Assembly: GCF_001885735.1 (NCBI RefSeq)
Contig: NZ_JXKG01000001.1
Location: 1 to 64,000, forward strand
Length of the DNA: 64,000 nt
Direction of reading: 5' to 3'
From: Enterococcus canintestini
GTDB lineage: Bacteria > Bacillota > Bacilli > Lactobacillales > Enterococcaceae
A model generated the notes under the pieces. It was not told the DNA's origin. It saw nothing but the letters and a program-made list of their open reading frames with translations, and searched no databases. The translations under genes and the position numbers were made by a program. Below are positions 9,097 through 18,292 of this stretch, piece by piece (within the stretch, counting starts at the first letter, position 1; every line of letters starts with the position of its first letter).

Positions 9097-11064
9097 ATGA
9101 AAGCATATTTACAACGAATTGGGCGTTCTTTAATGCTACCAGTCGCAACTTTACCCGTAGCTGCACTTTTTATGGGAATTGGTTACTGGATTGACCCTAG
9201 TGGCTGGGGTGGCAACAATATTTTAGCTGCTTTTTTAATTAAAGCAGGTGGCACAATTTTAGACAACTTGGGAATTTTATTTGCAGTCGGTCTAGCTTAT
9301 GGGATGTCAAAAGATAAAGATGGTGCTGCTGCACTAGCCGGGTTAGTGGCATTTTTGACACCTATGACATTAGTCAATAGTAATGCTGTTGCTTTGTTTA
9401 CTAAAGTTGATGTTGAAAAAGTAAACGTCGCCTTTGGTGCAATTAATAATAAAAATGTCTTTATTGGTATTTTAGCCGGCTTAGTAGCAGGGGCAATGTA
9501 CAATCGCTTTAGCAGTGTGAAATTACCAATGGCATTATCTTTTTTCAGTGGTAAAAGAGCAGTTCCAATCGTGACAGCCGGTTTAATGGCAATTATTTCC
9601 GCATTATTAATTTTTATTTGGCCACCGGTTTATAATGCACTCGTTGCTTTTGGTGAAATGATTTCAAGCATGGGACCAATTGGGGCAGGGCTTTATGGCT
9701 TCTTTAACCGTTTATTGATTCCAACTGGGTTACACCATGCTTTAAACAACGTATTTTGGTTTAACTTAGCAGGAATTGATGATATTGGTAAATTCTGGGC
9801 AAGTGAAGGAACAAAAGGAATTACAGGGATGTATCAAGCTGGATTTTTCCCAGTTATGATGTTTGGTTTACCTGCTGGTGCATTGGCAATTTATCAATGC
9901 GCTAAACCTGAAAAGAAAAAAGTTACTGCATCATTAATGGTTGCTGCCGCTTTTGCATCATTTTTTACAGGTGTAACAGAGCCCCTAGAATTTTCATTTA
10001 TGTTTGTGGCATGGCCTTTGTATGTGGTTCATGCAGCTTTAACTGGGATCTCAATGTTTATCGCAGCAACTTTTCATTGGACAGCGGGCTTTAATTTTAG
10101 CGCAGGATTCATTGACTTTTTCTTGAGTTTACGCGTTCCAATTGCTAATAAACCATATATGTTAATTGTCTTAGGTTTAATTATGGCAGTTGTATATTAT
10201 GTAACATTTATGTTTGTGATTAAGAAATTTAACTTGATGACACCTGGCCGTGAAGAAGATGAAGAAGAAGCGACAGAAGATATTGATCAATTTGTGGCTG
10301 CTGGAGATGATAAGTTTGCTACAATTGCAAACCAAATCTACAATGCCTTGGGCGGTGCGGCAAATGTTACTTCGATTGATAATTGTACGACGCGTTTGCG
10401 TTTACAGGTAAAAGATACTGGTACAGTGGATCAAGGGAAAATTAAACGTACGGGTATGCCTGGGGTTAAAGTAATCGATGATAAAAATATTCAAGTTATC
10501 GTTGGGACAGAAGTACAATTTGTCGCAGATGAAATGACTCGTTTACATCAAGGCGGTGTGTCAAATACAACTGTGAAAAAAGAAGTACCAGTTGCAAAAA
10601 CAATGACTAAAAAACAAGACATTTTTGCGATTAGTAATGGTACTGTAAAAGATATTACAAAAGTTAGTGATGATGTCTTTTCACAAAAAATGATGGGTGA
10701 AGGATTTGCTGTAACGCCAAGTGATGATGCTATTTTTACACCAGTAGCTGGTACGATTACAAGTGTTTTCCCAACTAAACATGCTGTTGGTATTAAAGCA
10801 GATAATGGCTTGGAGATCCTAGTACACATGGGAATTGATACTGTCAGTCTAAAAGGTGAACCATTTACTGTTTTTGTAACAGAAGGGCAAAAAGTTGGTC
10901 GTGGTCAAATGTTAGCTAAAATGGATTTGGCTAAAGTAAAAGCTAGTGGAAAAGATAGCGATATTATGGTAGTTTGCACCAATAGCAATGAGTTAGCCCA
11001 GCTTGATGTAGCCTTGCAAAAGGTTAATGCCAATGATGTTATTGGCACAATTGAAAGTAAATAA
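9097..11064 (+). CDS. PTS glucose/GlcNAc-family permease, EIICBA
   Basis: A 655-residue fused PTS permease. The membrane EIIC domain spans about 1-390, EIIB about 405-485 with the phosphorylated Cys in IDNCTTRLRL, and EIIA about 510-655 with the active His in LVHMGIDTVSLKG. It imports and phosphorylates a hexose. Sequence type and partnership with a GlcT-like antiterminator fit glucose, but GlcNAc permeases (NagE) share this domain order and I cannot separate them by eye. It is translationally close to glcT (2-bp gap) and followed by a terminator at 11079. Confidence 0.85.
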   Translation: MKAYLQRIGRSLMLPVATLPVAALFMGIGYWIDPSGWGGNNILAAFLIKAGGTILDNLGILFAVGLAYGMSKDKDGAAALAGLVAFLTPMTLVNSNAVALFTKVDVEKVNVAFGAINNKNVFIGILAGLVAGAMYNRFSSVKLPMALSFFSGKRAVPIVTAGLMAIISALLIFIWPPVYNALVAFGEMISSMGPIGAGLYGFFNRLLIPTGLHHALNNVFWFNLAGIDDIGKFWASEGTKGITGMYQAGFFPVMMFGLPAGALAIYQCAKPEKKKVTASLMVAAAFASFFTGVTEPLEFSFMFVAWPLYVVHAALTGISMFIAATFHWTAGFNFSAGFIDFFLSLRVPIANKPYMLIVLGLIMAVVYYVTFMFVIKKFNLMTPGREEDEEEATEDIDQFVAAGDDKFATIANQIYNALGGAANVTSIDNCTTRLRLQVKDTGTVDQGKIKRTGMPGVKVIDDKNIQVIVGTEVQFVADEMTRLHQGGVSNTTVKKEVPVAKTMTKKQDIFAISNGTVKDITKVSDDVFSQKMMGEGFAVTPSDDAIFTPVAGTITSVFPTKHAVGIKADNGLEILVHMGIDTVSLKGEPFTVFVTEGQKVGRGQMLAKMDLAKVKASGKDSDIMVVCTNSNELAQLDVALQKVNANDVIGTIESK

Positions 11065-11078
11065 ATTGTAGAAAAGTA

Positions 11079-11154
11079 AAAGACACGTTCGTTTTTGAAT
11101 TCATTTCCATCATCTATTATGGAAAAGATACGAAAACTTGCGTGTCTTTTTTCT
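11079..11154 (+). terminator. PTS operon terminator
   Basis: AAGACACG (11079-11086) pairs with CGTGTCTT (11141-11148), with further pairing inside, then a T tract. Confidence 0.7.
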
Positions 11155-11250
11155 TATAAATCTTTTTAAGCTAAATGGTCCACTCTTTTGCAAAGAGCAC
11201 GTCTGTGTTAAAATTAGCGAGTGTGAATAAAATAAGAATAGGTGGCTTTT

Positions 11251-12528
11251 ATGAAAAAAATCATCATTAATGGTGGCCGTAAACTTCAAGGTGAAGTAAC
11301 AATTAGTGGCGCCAAAAATAGCGCAGTCGCACTAATTCCGGCTGCAATTTTAGCAGACTCACCTGTCGTTTTAGAAGGTGTACCTGATATTAACGATGTG
11401 CATTCGTTAATGGAAATTTTAGAAGTTATGGGCGTCAAAGTCCAATTTGAAAATAATACAATGACGATTGATCCAACTGAAATCGTCTCGATACCAATGC
11501 CTAGTGGTAAAATCAATAGTTTGCGGGCTTCTTATTATTTTATGGGCGCTTTATTAGCTAAATTTGGCGAAGCTGTCGTGGGCTTACCTGGAGGCTGTTA
11601 TTTAGGTCCACGTCCGATTGATTTACATATCAAAGGTTTTGAAGCTTTAGGGGCATCTGTTACTAATGAACATGGCGCGATGTATTTGCGGACTAAAAAT
11701 AAAGAGTTAAAAGGTGAACGCATCTTTATGGATGTGGTTTCTATTGGTGCAACCATTAATGTTATGTTGGCAGCTGTAAAAGCCAAAGGTCGCACAATTA
11801 TTGAAAATGCAGCACGAGAGCCTGAAATAATTGATGTTGCTACTTTGTTAAATAACATGGGGGCAAAAATTCGGGGAGCGGGAACTAATGAAATTAGAAT
11901 TGATGGTGTCGATGAATTACACGGCTGTCGCCATGCAATTATCCCAGACCGAATTGAAGCAGGTACTTATTTAGCGCTAGCGGCAGCTTGTGGCAATGGA
12001 ATTAAAGTTCATAATGTAATTTATGAGCATTTAGAAAGTTACATCGCCAAATTAGAAGAATTAGGTGTTCCAATGGAGATCAGTGAAGATACGATTGAAG
12101 TCTTCCCAGTTGAAAAATTGAATCCTGTCCACATCAAAACTTACCCTTATCCTGGTTTTGCAACTGACTTGCAACAACCTATTACACCACTACTGATTAA
12201 AGCTAACGGAACTTCTGAAATTATCGATACGATTTATTCCAAACGTATTAATCATATCCCAGAACTTGTGCGCATGGGCGCCGATGCGCAAATAGAAGGC
12301 AATATGATGATTTTAAATGGGCCAAAACAATTACATGGGGCTGAAGTTATCGCTTCTGATTTACGGGCGGGAGCATGTCTTGTAATTGCTGGTTTAATGG
12401 CAGAAGGTACCACTACCATTATGAATGTAGAATATATTTTGCGCGGCTATGATCATATTATTGAAAAACTAACAGCTCTAGGCGCCGATGTTAAAATGAT
12501 AGAAACAGAACGCGAGGATCAAGCATGA
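11251..12528 (+). CDS. murA: UDP-N-acetylglucosamine 1-carboxyvinyltransferase
   Basis: This enzyme transfers enolpyruvate from PEP to UDP-GlcNAc, the first committed step of peptidoglycan synthesis, and is the fosfomycin target. The 425-residue protein keeps Lys22-Asn23 (SGAKNS) and the fosfomycin-reactive Cys116 in [11 protein letters not shown]. The start was set at the ATG at 11251 after an AGGTGG ribosome site rather than an upstream TTG. Firmicutes usually carry two paralogues; this copy, linked to rho and rpmE, corresponds in position to the second one (murA2/murZ). It overlaps rho by 4 bp. Confidence 0.95.
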   Translation: MKKIIINGGRKLQGEVTISGAKNSAVALIPAAILADSPVVLEGVPDINDVHSLMEILEVMGVKVQFENNTMTIDPTEIVSIPMPSGKINSLRASYYFMGALLAKFGEAVVGLPGGCYLGPRPIDLHIKGFEALGASVTNEHGAMYLRTKNKELKGERIFMDVVSIGATINVMLAAVKAKGRTIIENAAREPEIIDVATLLNNMGAKIRGAGTNEIRIDGVDELHGCRHAIIPDRIEAGTYLALAAACGNGIKVHNVIYEHLESYIAKLEELGVPMEISEDTIEVFPVEKLNPVHIKTYPYPGFATDLQQPITPLLIKANGTSEIIDTIYSKRINHIPELVRMGADAQIEGNMMILNGPKQLHGAEVIASDLRAGACLVIAGLMAEGTTTIMNVEYILRGYDHIIEKLTALGADVKMIETEREDQA

Positions 12529-13823
12529 AAAAAGATTATTTAACAATGGCGGAGCTAGAAAATAGCACCTTAAAAGAGATTTATCAGTATGCTAAACAAT
12601 TCAAAATTCCTTATTATAGTCAAATGAATAAAAAGGAATTATCATTAGCAGTCATTCGGGCTCAAGCTGAAAAGCAAGGCTTCTTTTATATGGAAGGTGT
12701 TTTAGATATTGTCGGTCAAGACGGTTACGGCTTTTTACGCCCTATTAATTATGGCCCTAGTGCTGAAGACATCTACATTTCTTCATCACAAATTCGCCGA
12801 TTTGGTCTACGTAACGGTGACAAAGTTGCCGGTAAGGCCAGACCCCCTAAAGAATCTGAACGTTATTATGGCTTGATGCATGTTGAAAGCGTGAATGGAA
12901 AAGATCCAGAAGAAGCAAAAGAACGTCCGCATTTTCCAGCTTTAACTCCTCTTTATCCCGATCGTCAAATTCAATTAGAAACCAAAACGGGTCGTTTGGC
13001 AACGCGGATGATTGATATTTTTGCCCCAGTTGGTTTTGGCCAGCGAGGATTGATTGTTGCTCCACCAAAAGCAGGTAAAACAAGCATTTTAAAAGAAATC
13101 GCCAATGGCATCACCGACAATTATCCAGACGTAGAACTAATTGTTTTACTAATTGATGAACGCCCAGAAGAAGTAACTGATTTAGAACGTAGTGTTAAAG
13201 GCGATGTTGTATCTTCGACATTTGATTTGCAACCACAAAATCACACCCGTGTATCTGAACTTGTCTTAGAACGTGCTATGCGTTTAGTAGAAGACAAACG
13301 AGATGTTGTTATTTTGATGGACTCCATTACCCGTTTAGCACGAGCTTATAACTTAGTAGTACCGCCAAGTGGACGGACATTAAGTGGGGGGATTGATCCG
13401 GCTGCTTTATATAAGCCAAAGAAATTTTTCGGTGCAGCTCGTAATATTGAAGAAGGTGGCAGCTTAACCATTTTAGCTACTGCTTTAGTCGATACAGGCA
13501 GTAGAATGGACGATGTCATTTATGAAGAGTTCAAAGGAACAGGGAACATGGAGTTACACCTTTCCCGGGAACTAGCGGAACGTCGTATTTTCCCAGCTAT
13601 CGATATTAAAAAATCAGGTACACGTAAAGAAGAATTATTAATGAAACCTGAACAATTAGAAGAAACATGGAAATTGCGGAACAATATGCTAGGTGATTCA
13701 TTAGAATATACCGACCAATTTGTTCAATTTTTAAAGAAAACCAAAAATAATACCGCTCTTTTCAGTGCTTTTAAAGAAGTTTCTTTTGGGAAAAAAGCAC
13801 CACGAAGAAATGTAAAAAGATAA
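12525..13823 (+). CDS. rho: Transcription termination factor Rho
   Basis: A hexameric RNA helicase/translocase that terminates untranslated transcripts. The 432-residue protein has an N-terminal Rho_N helical region ([19 protein letters not shown]), a cold-shock-like RNA-binding domain ([19 protein letters not shown]) and a RecA-type motor with Walker [11 protein letters not shown], Walker [11 protein letters not shown] and [12 protein letters not shown]. The ATGA overlap with murA indicates translational coupling. Confidence 0.97.
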   Translation: MKKDYLTMAELENSTLKEIYQYAKQFKIPYYSQMNKKELSLAVIRAQAEKQGFFYMEGVLDIVGQDGYGFLRPINYGPSAEDIYISSSQIRRFGLRNGDKVAGKARPPKESERYYGLMHVESVNGKDPEEAKERPHFPALTPLYPDRQIQLETKTGRLATRMIDIFAPVGFGQRGLIVAPPKAGKTSILKEIANGITDNYPDVELIVLLIDERPEEVTDLERSVKGDVVSSTFDLQPQNHTRVSELVLERAMRLVEDKRDVVILMDSITRLARAYNLVVPPSGRTLSGGIDPAALYKPKKFFGAARNIEEGGSLTILATALVDTGSRMDDVIYEEFKGTGNMELHLSRELAERRIFPAIDIKKSGTRKEELLMKPEQLEETWKLRNNMLGDSLEYTDQFVQFLKKTKNNTALFSAFKEVSFGKKAPRRNVKR

Positions 13824-13921
13824 TTGCATCTCTAGATAAAACATGATAGTATATTCTTGTTGTAAATTAGACAAATAAACTCTGGCGCAGCAAATGAACC
13901 AGGGCAAAGGAGCGAAAGTAA

Positions 13922-14185
13922 ATGAAAGCAGAAATCCATCCAGATTACCATCCAGTTGTATTCATGGACTCAACTACAGGTTTCAAATTCTTGTCAGGTT
14001 CTACTAAAACTTCACAAGAAACAGTTGAATGGGAAGATGGCAACACATACCCATTAATCCGGGTCGAAGTTACCTCTGACTCACATCCATTCTACACTGG
14101 TCGTCAAAAATTCACGCAAGCCGACGGACGTGTGGACCGTTTCAACAAAAAATACGGTCTCAAAGACGCAAACGCTGCGGAATAA
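13922..14185 (+). CDS. rpmE2: Ribosomal protein bL31, type B; integration target
   Basis: An 87-residue bL31 of the zinc-independent type B: the CxxC zinc motif is absent ([20 protein letters not shown]). It has a strong ribosome site (AAAGGAGCG). The last 12 codons and stop form the left copy of the element's direct repeat, so integration leaves an intact C-terminus ([12 protein letters not shown]). The 98-bp leader before the ATG is rich in short GC blocks (CTCTGGCGCAGC, GAACCAGGGC) and could hold an autoregulatory L31 leader, which I cannot confirm. Confidence 0.93.
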   Translation: MKAEIHPDYHPVVFMDSTTGFKFLSGSTKTSQETVEWEDGNTYPLIRVEVTSDSHPFYTGRQKFTQADGRVDRFNKKYGLKDANAAE

Positions 14186-14186
14186 T
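14151..14186. repeat. attL: left 36-bp direct repeat in rpmE 3' end
   Basis: This 36-bp stretch (AATACGGTCTCAAAGA ... GCGGAATAAT) recurs at 32010-32045 in the same orientation with one mismatch (C at 14166, T at 32030). It covers the end of rpmE and its stop codon. An integrase gene pointing toward it follows immediately, so it is the left attachment site of the element. Confidence 0.92.
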
Positions 14187-14210
14187 CAAAACATTGTTAA
14201 ATCAACGTTT

Positions 14211-14246
14211 AGCAGACTATCTGATAGGGATAGTCTGCTTTTTTTC
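14211..14246. terminator. Terminator shared by rpmE and int
   Basis: AGCAGACTATC (14211-14221) pairs with GATAGTCTGCT (14229-14239), followed by T on the plus strand. It lies just inside the element and overlaps the integrase stop codon. A diverged copy that keeps the pairing occurs at 37301-37326. Confidence 0.8.
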
Positions 14247-15440
14247 GCTTTTGACCATACTTTTGACCTTCTGCAAACTTCCTTGTTTTTCCTCTGTGGA
14301 ACTCATGAAATCCGCAAAACGATTTGCCGTTTCTTCTGTCTGTCTTTTCGTGACATGGGTGTAGATATCCATAGTCGTTTTAATATCTGTATGTCCTAAC
14401 CGAACTTGAACTTCTTTAAGAGAAGCTCCGGATTCAAATAGCAGACTACAATGGGTATGACGAAAACCATGAGGTGTGATACGTTTTAAGTTATTTTCAT
14501 TTATGATGATTTTCAAGTTGTGATTTACATAGTCTAAATAAAGTGGTTTGTTTTCTTCTGATACAAACAGGAGTTGTTCACCGTCTTTTGTAGGTTTAAT
14601 TCCCATTCTCAGGAAGTATTCTTTTTGTTTCAACTGCCATCGTTTAATCACTTGTAAGGTTTCAGAGTCTATCGAAATTGTTCGAAGGCTCTTTTCTGTT
14701 TTGGGAACTTGGAATTTGATTTCCCATTTATCACATGTGGCTAAGGTTTGTTTAACAGAGAGTGTGCTTTTCTCAAAATCAATGTCTTTCCAACGTAAGG
14801 CTAAAAGTTCACCTTTTCGTAACCCGGTAAAAGCTAAGATCCGAAAAATCGGATAAATTGGATCAGGATAGTTTTTGGCAATTTCAAGGAATTCCAATAG
14901 TTCTTCCTTTTCATAGTAGGGTGCAGAATAGCGCTCTTCGTCAATCCGTTTCTTACGTTTAGGACGAATCACAGCATCCATGGGATTACTTCTGATGAGC
15001 CGTAAACTCAGAGCATACTTGAAAACAGATGAAGTCAAACCAATCAAGTTGGAATATTTTTTGTAATAGCTATACCAGTGGTTTACCTGTTTTTGACAAT
15101 AAGGAATTGAAATTCTCGAGATTTTCAAATTTCCAAAAAGAGGAAAGATGTGCTTTTTATAAGCCAATTTTTGGGCGACATAGGTACTTTCACGAACCGT
15201 GTTTTTATATTGCTCAAACCATTCATCTGCCAGTTCTGAAAAAAGACGTTGTGAATTTGTCACCACATCATTTTCTTCTACTTGTACCATCAAGCGATTA
15301 TAAGCCTTCTTAGCTTCTTGCAGTGATTTAAAACCACGTTTGGTGGTGTATTTCTTTTTTCCTGTAACCGGATCAATGCCAAGATATGCTTTAAACATAT
15401 AGGCGATTGTCCCATTTTTCTTTTTATATTTTTTGATCAT
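14217..15440 (-). CDS. int: Tyrosine recombinase, element integrase
   Basis: A 407-residue phage/Tn916-type integrase. The N-terminal arm-binding region (MIKKYKKKNGTIAYMFKAYL) is followed by a core-binding SAM-like domain (about 60-165) and the catalytic domain, with Arg in FTGLRKGELLALRW, HGFRHTHCS, LGHTDIKTT and the Tyr nucleophile in MDIYTHVTK. It performs site-specific integration and excision at the rpmE 3' end. A GGAGAC ribosome site precedes the ATG. The last codons run through the arm repeats and the terminator. Remnants of a related integrase at 32152-32425 belong to a second element. Confidence 0.95.
   Translation of the reverse strand: MIKKYKKKNGTIAYMFKAYLGIDPVTGKKKYTTKRGFKSLQEAKKAYNRLMVQVEENDVVTNSQRLFSELADEWFEQYKNTVRESTYVAQKLAYKKHIFPLFGNLKISRISIPYCQKQVNHWYSYYKKYSNLIGLTSSVFKYALSLRLIRSNPMDAVIRPKRKKRIDEERYSAPYYEKEELLEFLEIAKNYPDPIYPIFRILAFTGLRKGELLALRWKDIDFEKSTLSVKQTLATCDKWEIKFQVPKTEKSLRTISIDSETLQVIKRWQLKQKEYFLRMGIKPTKDGEQLLFVSEENKPLYLDYVNHNLKIIINENNLKRITPHGFRHTHCSLLFESGASLKEVQVRLGHTDIKTTMDIYTHVTKRQTEETANRFADFMSSTEEKQGSLQKVKSMVKSEKKQTIPIR
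14249..14272. repeat. Left arm-type integrase repeats (2 x 12 bp)
   Basis: Two 12-bp units in tandem, TTTTGACCATAC and TTTTGACCTTCT. The same 24 bp occurs without mismatch at 31881-31904 near the other end. Paired short direct repeats inside both ends are typical arm-type sites bound by the N-terminal domain of tyrosine integrases. Here the left set is embedded in the 3' end of int. Confidence 0.6.
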
Positions 15441-15458
15441 AATTGTCTCCTTTGATTC

Positions 15459-15472
15459 ACTCGCCAGTATAT
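15459..15472 (+). repeat. 14-bp sequence repeated inverted near right end
   Basis: ACTCGCCAGTATAT between xis and int is the exact reverse complement of 31864-31877, just inside the right arm repeats. It may be a shared Xis or host-factor binding site. A chance match of 14 bp is unlikely but possible. Confidence 0.35.
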
Positions 15473-15534
15473 CAAAGAGAAGATTTGCTCCTTTCTTATC
15501 GGTATCATAGTCAGCAACAACAGGTAAGTCAAGG

Positions 15535-15807
15535 TTAGATTTTTAGACTGTCTAAAAATAGTTTTACATCCTCACGATCAAAGCGAGTTTCTTTACCAAA
15601 AGGAATGACTTTCAATCCATGATCAATCCAATTATTGAGGCGTGTATCGCCAATCTTTAGTTGTTGTTTTAATTGTTTTCGCGTTGGGTAGGGAGGTAAC
15701 TCCTTCATTTTTTGCTGCTGTGCTTCTTCCTCAATTCTTTGCTTCGTTAATTGAACAAGCTCTTCAATTATTTCTTGATTGAATTCAATCGGTACATTAA
15801 CAGTCAT
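15535..15807 (-). CDS. Excisionase-like small DNA-binding protein
   Basis: A 90-residue protein encoded directly before int on the same strand. The C-terminal part (PTRKQLKQQLKIGDTRLNNW, then FGKETRFDREDVKLFLDSL) looks like a winged MerR/excisionase-type HTH. The N-terminus is a charged helix rich in Glu/Gln. Small proteins of this sort next to integrases act as recombination directionality factors. It resembles the DUF771-type family by eye. It starts 4 bp after the rep stop codon, so it is probably co-transcribed with rep and int. Confidence 0.7.
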   Translation of the reverse strand: MTVNVPIEFNQEIIEELVQLTKQRIEEEAQQQKMKELPPYPTRKQLKQQLKIGDTRLNNWIDHGLKVIPFGKETRFDREDVKLFLDSLKI

Positions 15808-15811
15808 ATTT

Positions 15812-16675
15812 TTACCTACTTTCGAGATTCATTTTTTTTATTTTTGTATAGCGAACAGTGCTTTCTTGAAAATCCATCACTTGTTCAGGATTTCCACCTT
15901 CATTTATCGCGCTGTAAAATATTGGACGTCTTACAAGATACTCATTGGTATAAAGTACGTCTTGATCTGTGGTATCAAAAGGTTGATCCACGAGTTGCTT
16001 CGTGACGCTGGGTACTTTGAGGTTACGGGATTTGAAGAACGCCTTCTTCTTATGCTCTTTCAAATCCAAGTCTTTATCGAAATATTTACTGATATAGCGC
16101 CCACGATTTTCGATACTATCCACATCAATCTTGTTGATTTTGACAAATCCATGTCCCCAGATAGTAGTAAGACGATTAATGGAGATAAAAGGGAAGTCAA
16201 ACAGGATAATGTGATAATGGATCGCACCTCGTTCTTGTTTTTCCCACGTGGCTAGGTATTTTAGATGTGCTTTTTTTGTGTGATAGAGTTCGTAGTTTAG
16301 TCGTTTGATAAATTTTTTGAATTCATTATTCGCATAGGCAATGTCTTGAATGTTTTCTCTGAAAGTGAGGGTTAAAAATTTTGTTCGATTGTCAAAGTTC
16401 GTATCCACGAGTCGGGCAATTTCAAAGCGCATATTTTGATAGTATTTTTGTTTTCGTTTTAAGCTGTCGTATTGCCCTTGAGCGGATAGTTCATCATATT
16501 TTTTTCTTTTATCAGTAGTCGTATTTTCTTCTTCATAAAGCCAAGCTAATTCTTTCTTTCGTTTTGGGTTGGTTTCATTTTTTTCTGCTTTTTGTTTAGG
16601 AGTAATGATTGCTTCATAATCATAAATTTCAAGGTACGTGGGAGTTTCAATGATTTTCTGATTATAAGCTTTCAA
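15812..16675 (-). CDS. HUH-type replication initiator (Rep)
   Basis: A 287-residue protein with the three HUH endonuclease motifs in order: FLTLTF (100-105), His-Tyr-His at 153-155 (AIHYHIILF), and a Tyr motif YISKY with Tyr194 and Tyr198. Such proteins nick one strand at a replication origin, stay covalently bound and start rolling-circle replication. In integrative elements they replicate the excised circle and may aid mobilisation. The N-terminal 90 residues are charged and probably coiled. A GC-rich palindromic region directly upstream (16758-16875) is a likely origin. No conjugation genes are present, so transfer would need a helper. Confidence 0.85.
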   Translation of the reverse strand: MKAYNQKIIETPTYLEIYDYEAIITPKQKAEKNETNPKRKKELAWLYEEENTTTDKRKKYDELSAQGQYDSLKRKQKYYQNMRFEIARLVDTNFDNRTKFLTLTFRENIQDIAYANNEFKKFIKRLNYELYHTKKAHLKYLATWEKQERGAIHYHIILFDFPFISINRLTTIWGHGFVKINKIDVDSIENRGRYISKYFDKDLDLKEHKKKAFFKSRNLKVPSVTKQLVDQPFDTTDQDVLYTNEYLVRRPIFYSAINEGGNPEQVMDFQESTVRYTKIKKMNLESR

Positions 16676-16757
16676 AAATCATCACTCCTTGATGTGTATT
16701 CAGTTGTCAAAGAACCATCATTTTTCTCCTGATGTTGTTCTATAAATCAAGTTAAGG

Positions 16758-16875
16758 GGAAGTCCTGCAAAGCAGTCCTTCCAGCCTATGTGTTTATTGG
16801 GCGGTCTTAACGGACAGAAGCGGCTCTATGGCGCTGCCCCGCCGTTTCGTCCTAACCACCCAACAAACCCATAGG
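16758..16875. other. Candidate rolling-circle origin (stem-loops)
   Basis: Between rep and the next gene lie two structures. The first is a hairpin at 16758-16782 (GGAAG/CTTCC and CTGC/GCAG around AAA). The second is a 91-bp imperfect palindrome whose outer arms (16785-16806 and 16854-16875, CCTATGTGTTTATTGGGCGG against AACCACCCAACAAACCCATAGG) differ at only a few positions and enclose a GC-rich core. The region is far richer in GC than its surroundings. Position next to an HUH Rep suggests a double-strand or single-strand origin, or oriT; the nick site is not identifiable by eye. Confidence 0.55.
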
Positions 16876-16879
16876 AAAA

Positions 16880-17230
16880 TTAGTTTTGTACAGTGGAACT
16901 TTGTTTTTTCGGAATCAAAGTTGCCGCATCTGCTGTGGCCGATAAGCCATAACTGACGAATTGACCGTTTGAGCGGCCCCAAGGTGCAATCACTAAATTG
17001 GCAAATGTAACCATGGCCAACCCTTGTTGGGTAAGTTCTTCCGGAGTGATTATAGGATTTTCAGATTTGACTTTGACACTGATTTTCTCGTAGCGGAGTT
17101 TAGGTAGGATACATTCGTAACTCCAACCTAGAATTTCTCCATCTTTTTGCCAGCGAGTAACATTGACAACTTGGTATTCTTTTTCGAGTTTTTCTTTTGG
17201 TAAGGTGAGATCATTGATTTTAATTGGCAT
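16880..17230 (-). CDS. Conserved small protein upstream of rep
   Basis: A 116-residue protein; start set at 17230 because AAAGGAGGGC directly precedes that ATG, while the longer reading runs into operator repeats. It has no signal peptide or membrane segment and looks like a beta-rich soluble protein (PKLRYEKISVKVKSENPIIT, then PEELTQQGLAMVTFANLVI). I do not recognise the family with certainty. Its place first in the leftward replication operon, followed by the origin structure and rep, suggests a replication or mobilisation accessory, similar in position to the small DUF961-type proteins of Tn916-like elements. Confidence 0.7.
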   Translation of the reverse strand: MPIKINDLTLPKEKLEKEYQVVNVTRWQKDGEILGWSYECILPKLRYEKISVKVKSENPIITPEELTQQGLAMVTFANLVIAPWGRSNGQFVSYGLSATADAATLIPKKQSSTVQN

Positions 17231-17247
17231 AATAGCCCTCCTTTTGG

Positions 17248-17369
17248 TATACGATAATTTATACGGTTGGTTTAAAAAATATAGACGGCCATCTATGATT
17301 TGCATTTTATACGTTTATTTATACGAAGTCAAGAGATTTAGCGAAAAAATATATACGAAATTTTATACG
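17248..17369. promoter_or_regulatory. Operator array: six TATACG boxes
   Basis: Three bipartite sites, each TATACG-N6-TATACG with exact 12-bp spacing, at 17248-17265, 17308-17325 and 17352-17369, lie between the leftward replication operon and the rightward repressor gene. A TATAAT -10 for the repressor gene follows at 17375-17380, so the third site overlaps its -35 region. The first site lies next to the leftward ribosome site. This is the layout expected of an immunity-type repressor controlling divergent promoters. Iteron-like Rep binding is an alternative. Confidence 0.7.
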
Positions 17370-17408
17370 AGTGATATAATAGGGAAAATGACAAGGAGGA
17401 AGTAATCT

Positions 17409-18269
17409 ATGTTTGGCTTATTACAACCTGATAAAGTGAAGGTAGGACAACGAATCAAAGAAATCAAAGAGAGTATGAATCTGTCCTTTACAGAGTTAGG
17501 CAACCGCTTGGGGAAAAAGAAACCAACAATCAGCTCGTATGTTCAAGGCTATGCGTTAGCCCCTGAAAGTGTCATTAACCAATTATCGAGTATTAGTGGG
17601 AAACCGGTAGGCTGGTTTTACTTTGGTGACATTGAAGAATATATTTCGGACTATTTGCAGTTAAAAGGTCAGAATAGGATTGTACAAGAACATCCAAAAG
17701 TTGTGAAAGCAATCAAAGAAGAGTTTTACACTGGGGAATTTAAAAATCCTGCATGGGAAAATGAAGTTGGTTATCCATGTGAGGAATTTATGGATGATTA
17801 TTTTTATGAACTGCAACAAGAAGTCATTAAAGAAGAAATTCAAAGGATGGTACGTGATCAGATAAAGAATTTATCGATTGCCGACGAATTATCTAAACAG
17901 AAGAAAGATGAGGCAGTCGCCGTTATTACAAGTGGAATCATCGAATACATGGATGTAGCCGGTGAATTTAATTATGAAAAAAAATATGATATGATTAATC
18001 TGGTTAAGCAGGAAGTCGATAAGTACGATTTTTTTGCAGACAGTAATTTTGAAGATCGGTATTTAGTAGGAAAACTAATAAATATCTTGGCAGATCAACA
18101 AAAAACTGTCGAACTTATCAATCGATTGTCCGAAGAACTGACGAAGAAATCCTTTTCCGGAAGATTTGGTGGGGAAGAATTGATAGAAGCATTTGAAACG
18201 TTACGTCCGGCACTAATCCAAATTTATAGTAAAGTCAGTACGGATGAATTGGAAGACTGGTTTAAATAA
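17409..18269 (+). CDS. XRE-family element repressor
   Basis: A 286-residue protein with an N-terminal HTH_XRE domain (about 12-66: VGQRIKEIKESMNLSFTELG, then KKPTISSYVQGY) and a long acidic helical C-terminal region of unknown fold. No LexA-like peptidase Ser/Lys signature is evident. It is divergent from the replication/integration operon, with the TATACG operators between, so it is the likely master repressor of the element. A GACAAGGAGGAAG ribosome site precedes the ATG. The two-component genes start only 23 bp after its stop, so the quorum genes may be read from the repressor promoter. A decayed homologue lies at 32428-32737. Confidence 0.85.
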   Translation: MFGLLQPDKVKVGQRIKEIKESMNLSFTELGNRLGKKKPTISSYVQGYALAPESVINQLSSISGKPVGWFYFGDIEEYISDYLQLKGQNRIVQEHPKVVKAIKEEFYTGEFKNPAWENEVGYPCEEFMDDYFYELQQEVIKEEIQRMVRDQIKNLSIADELSKQKKDEAVAVITSGIIEYMDVAGEFNYEKKYDMINLVKQEVDKYDFFADSNFEDRYLVGKLINILADQQKTVELINRLSEELTKKSFSGRFGGEELIEAFETLRPALIQIYSKVSTDELEDWFK

Positions 18270-18292
18270 AAACTCTTGCTGGGAGGCTGGCT

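Noticed and set aside
14130-15313. Plus-strand frames opposite the integrase
   Set aside because: Shadows of int on the complementary strand.
16794-16982. Minus-strand 62-codon frame over the origin palindrome
   Set aside because: It spans the stem-loop and overlaps the better-supported 16880-17230 gene; no ribosome site.
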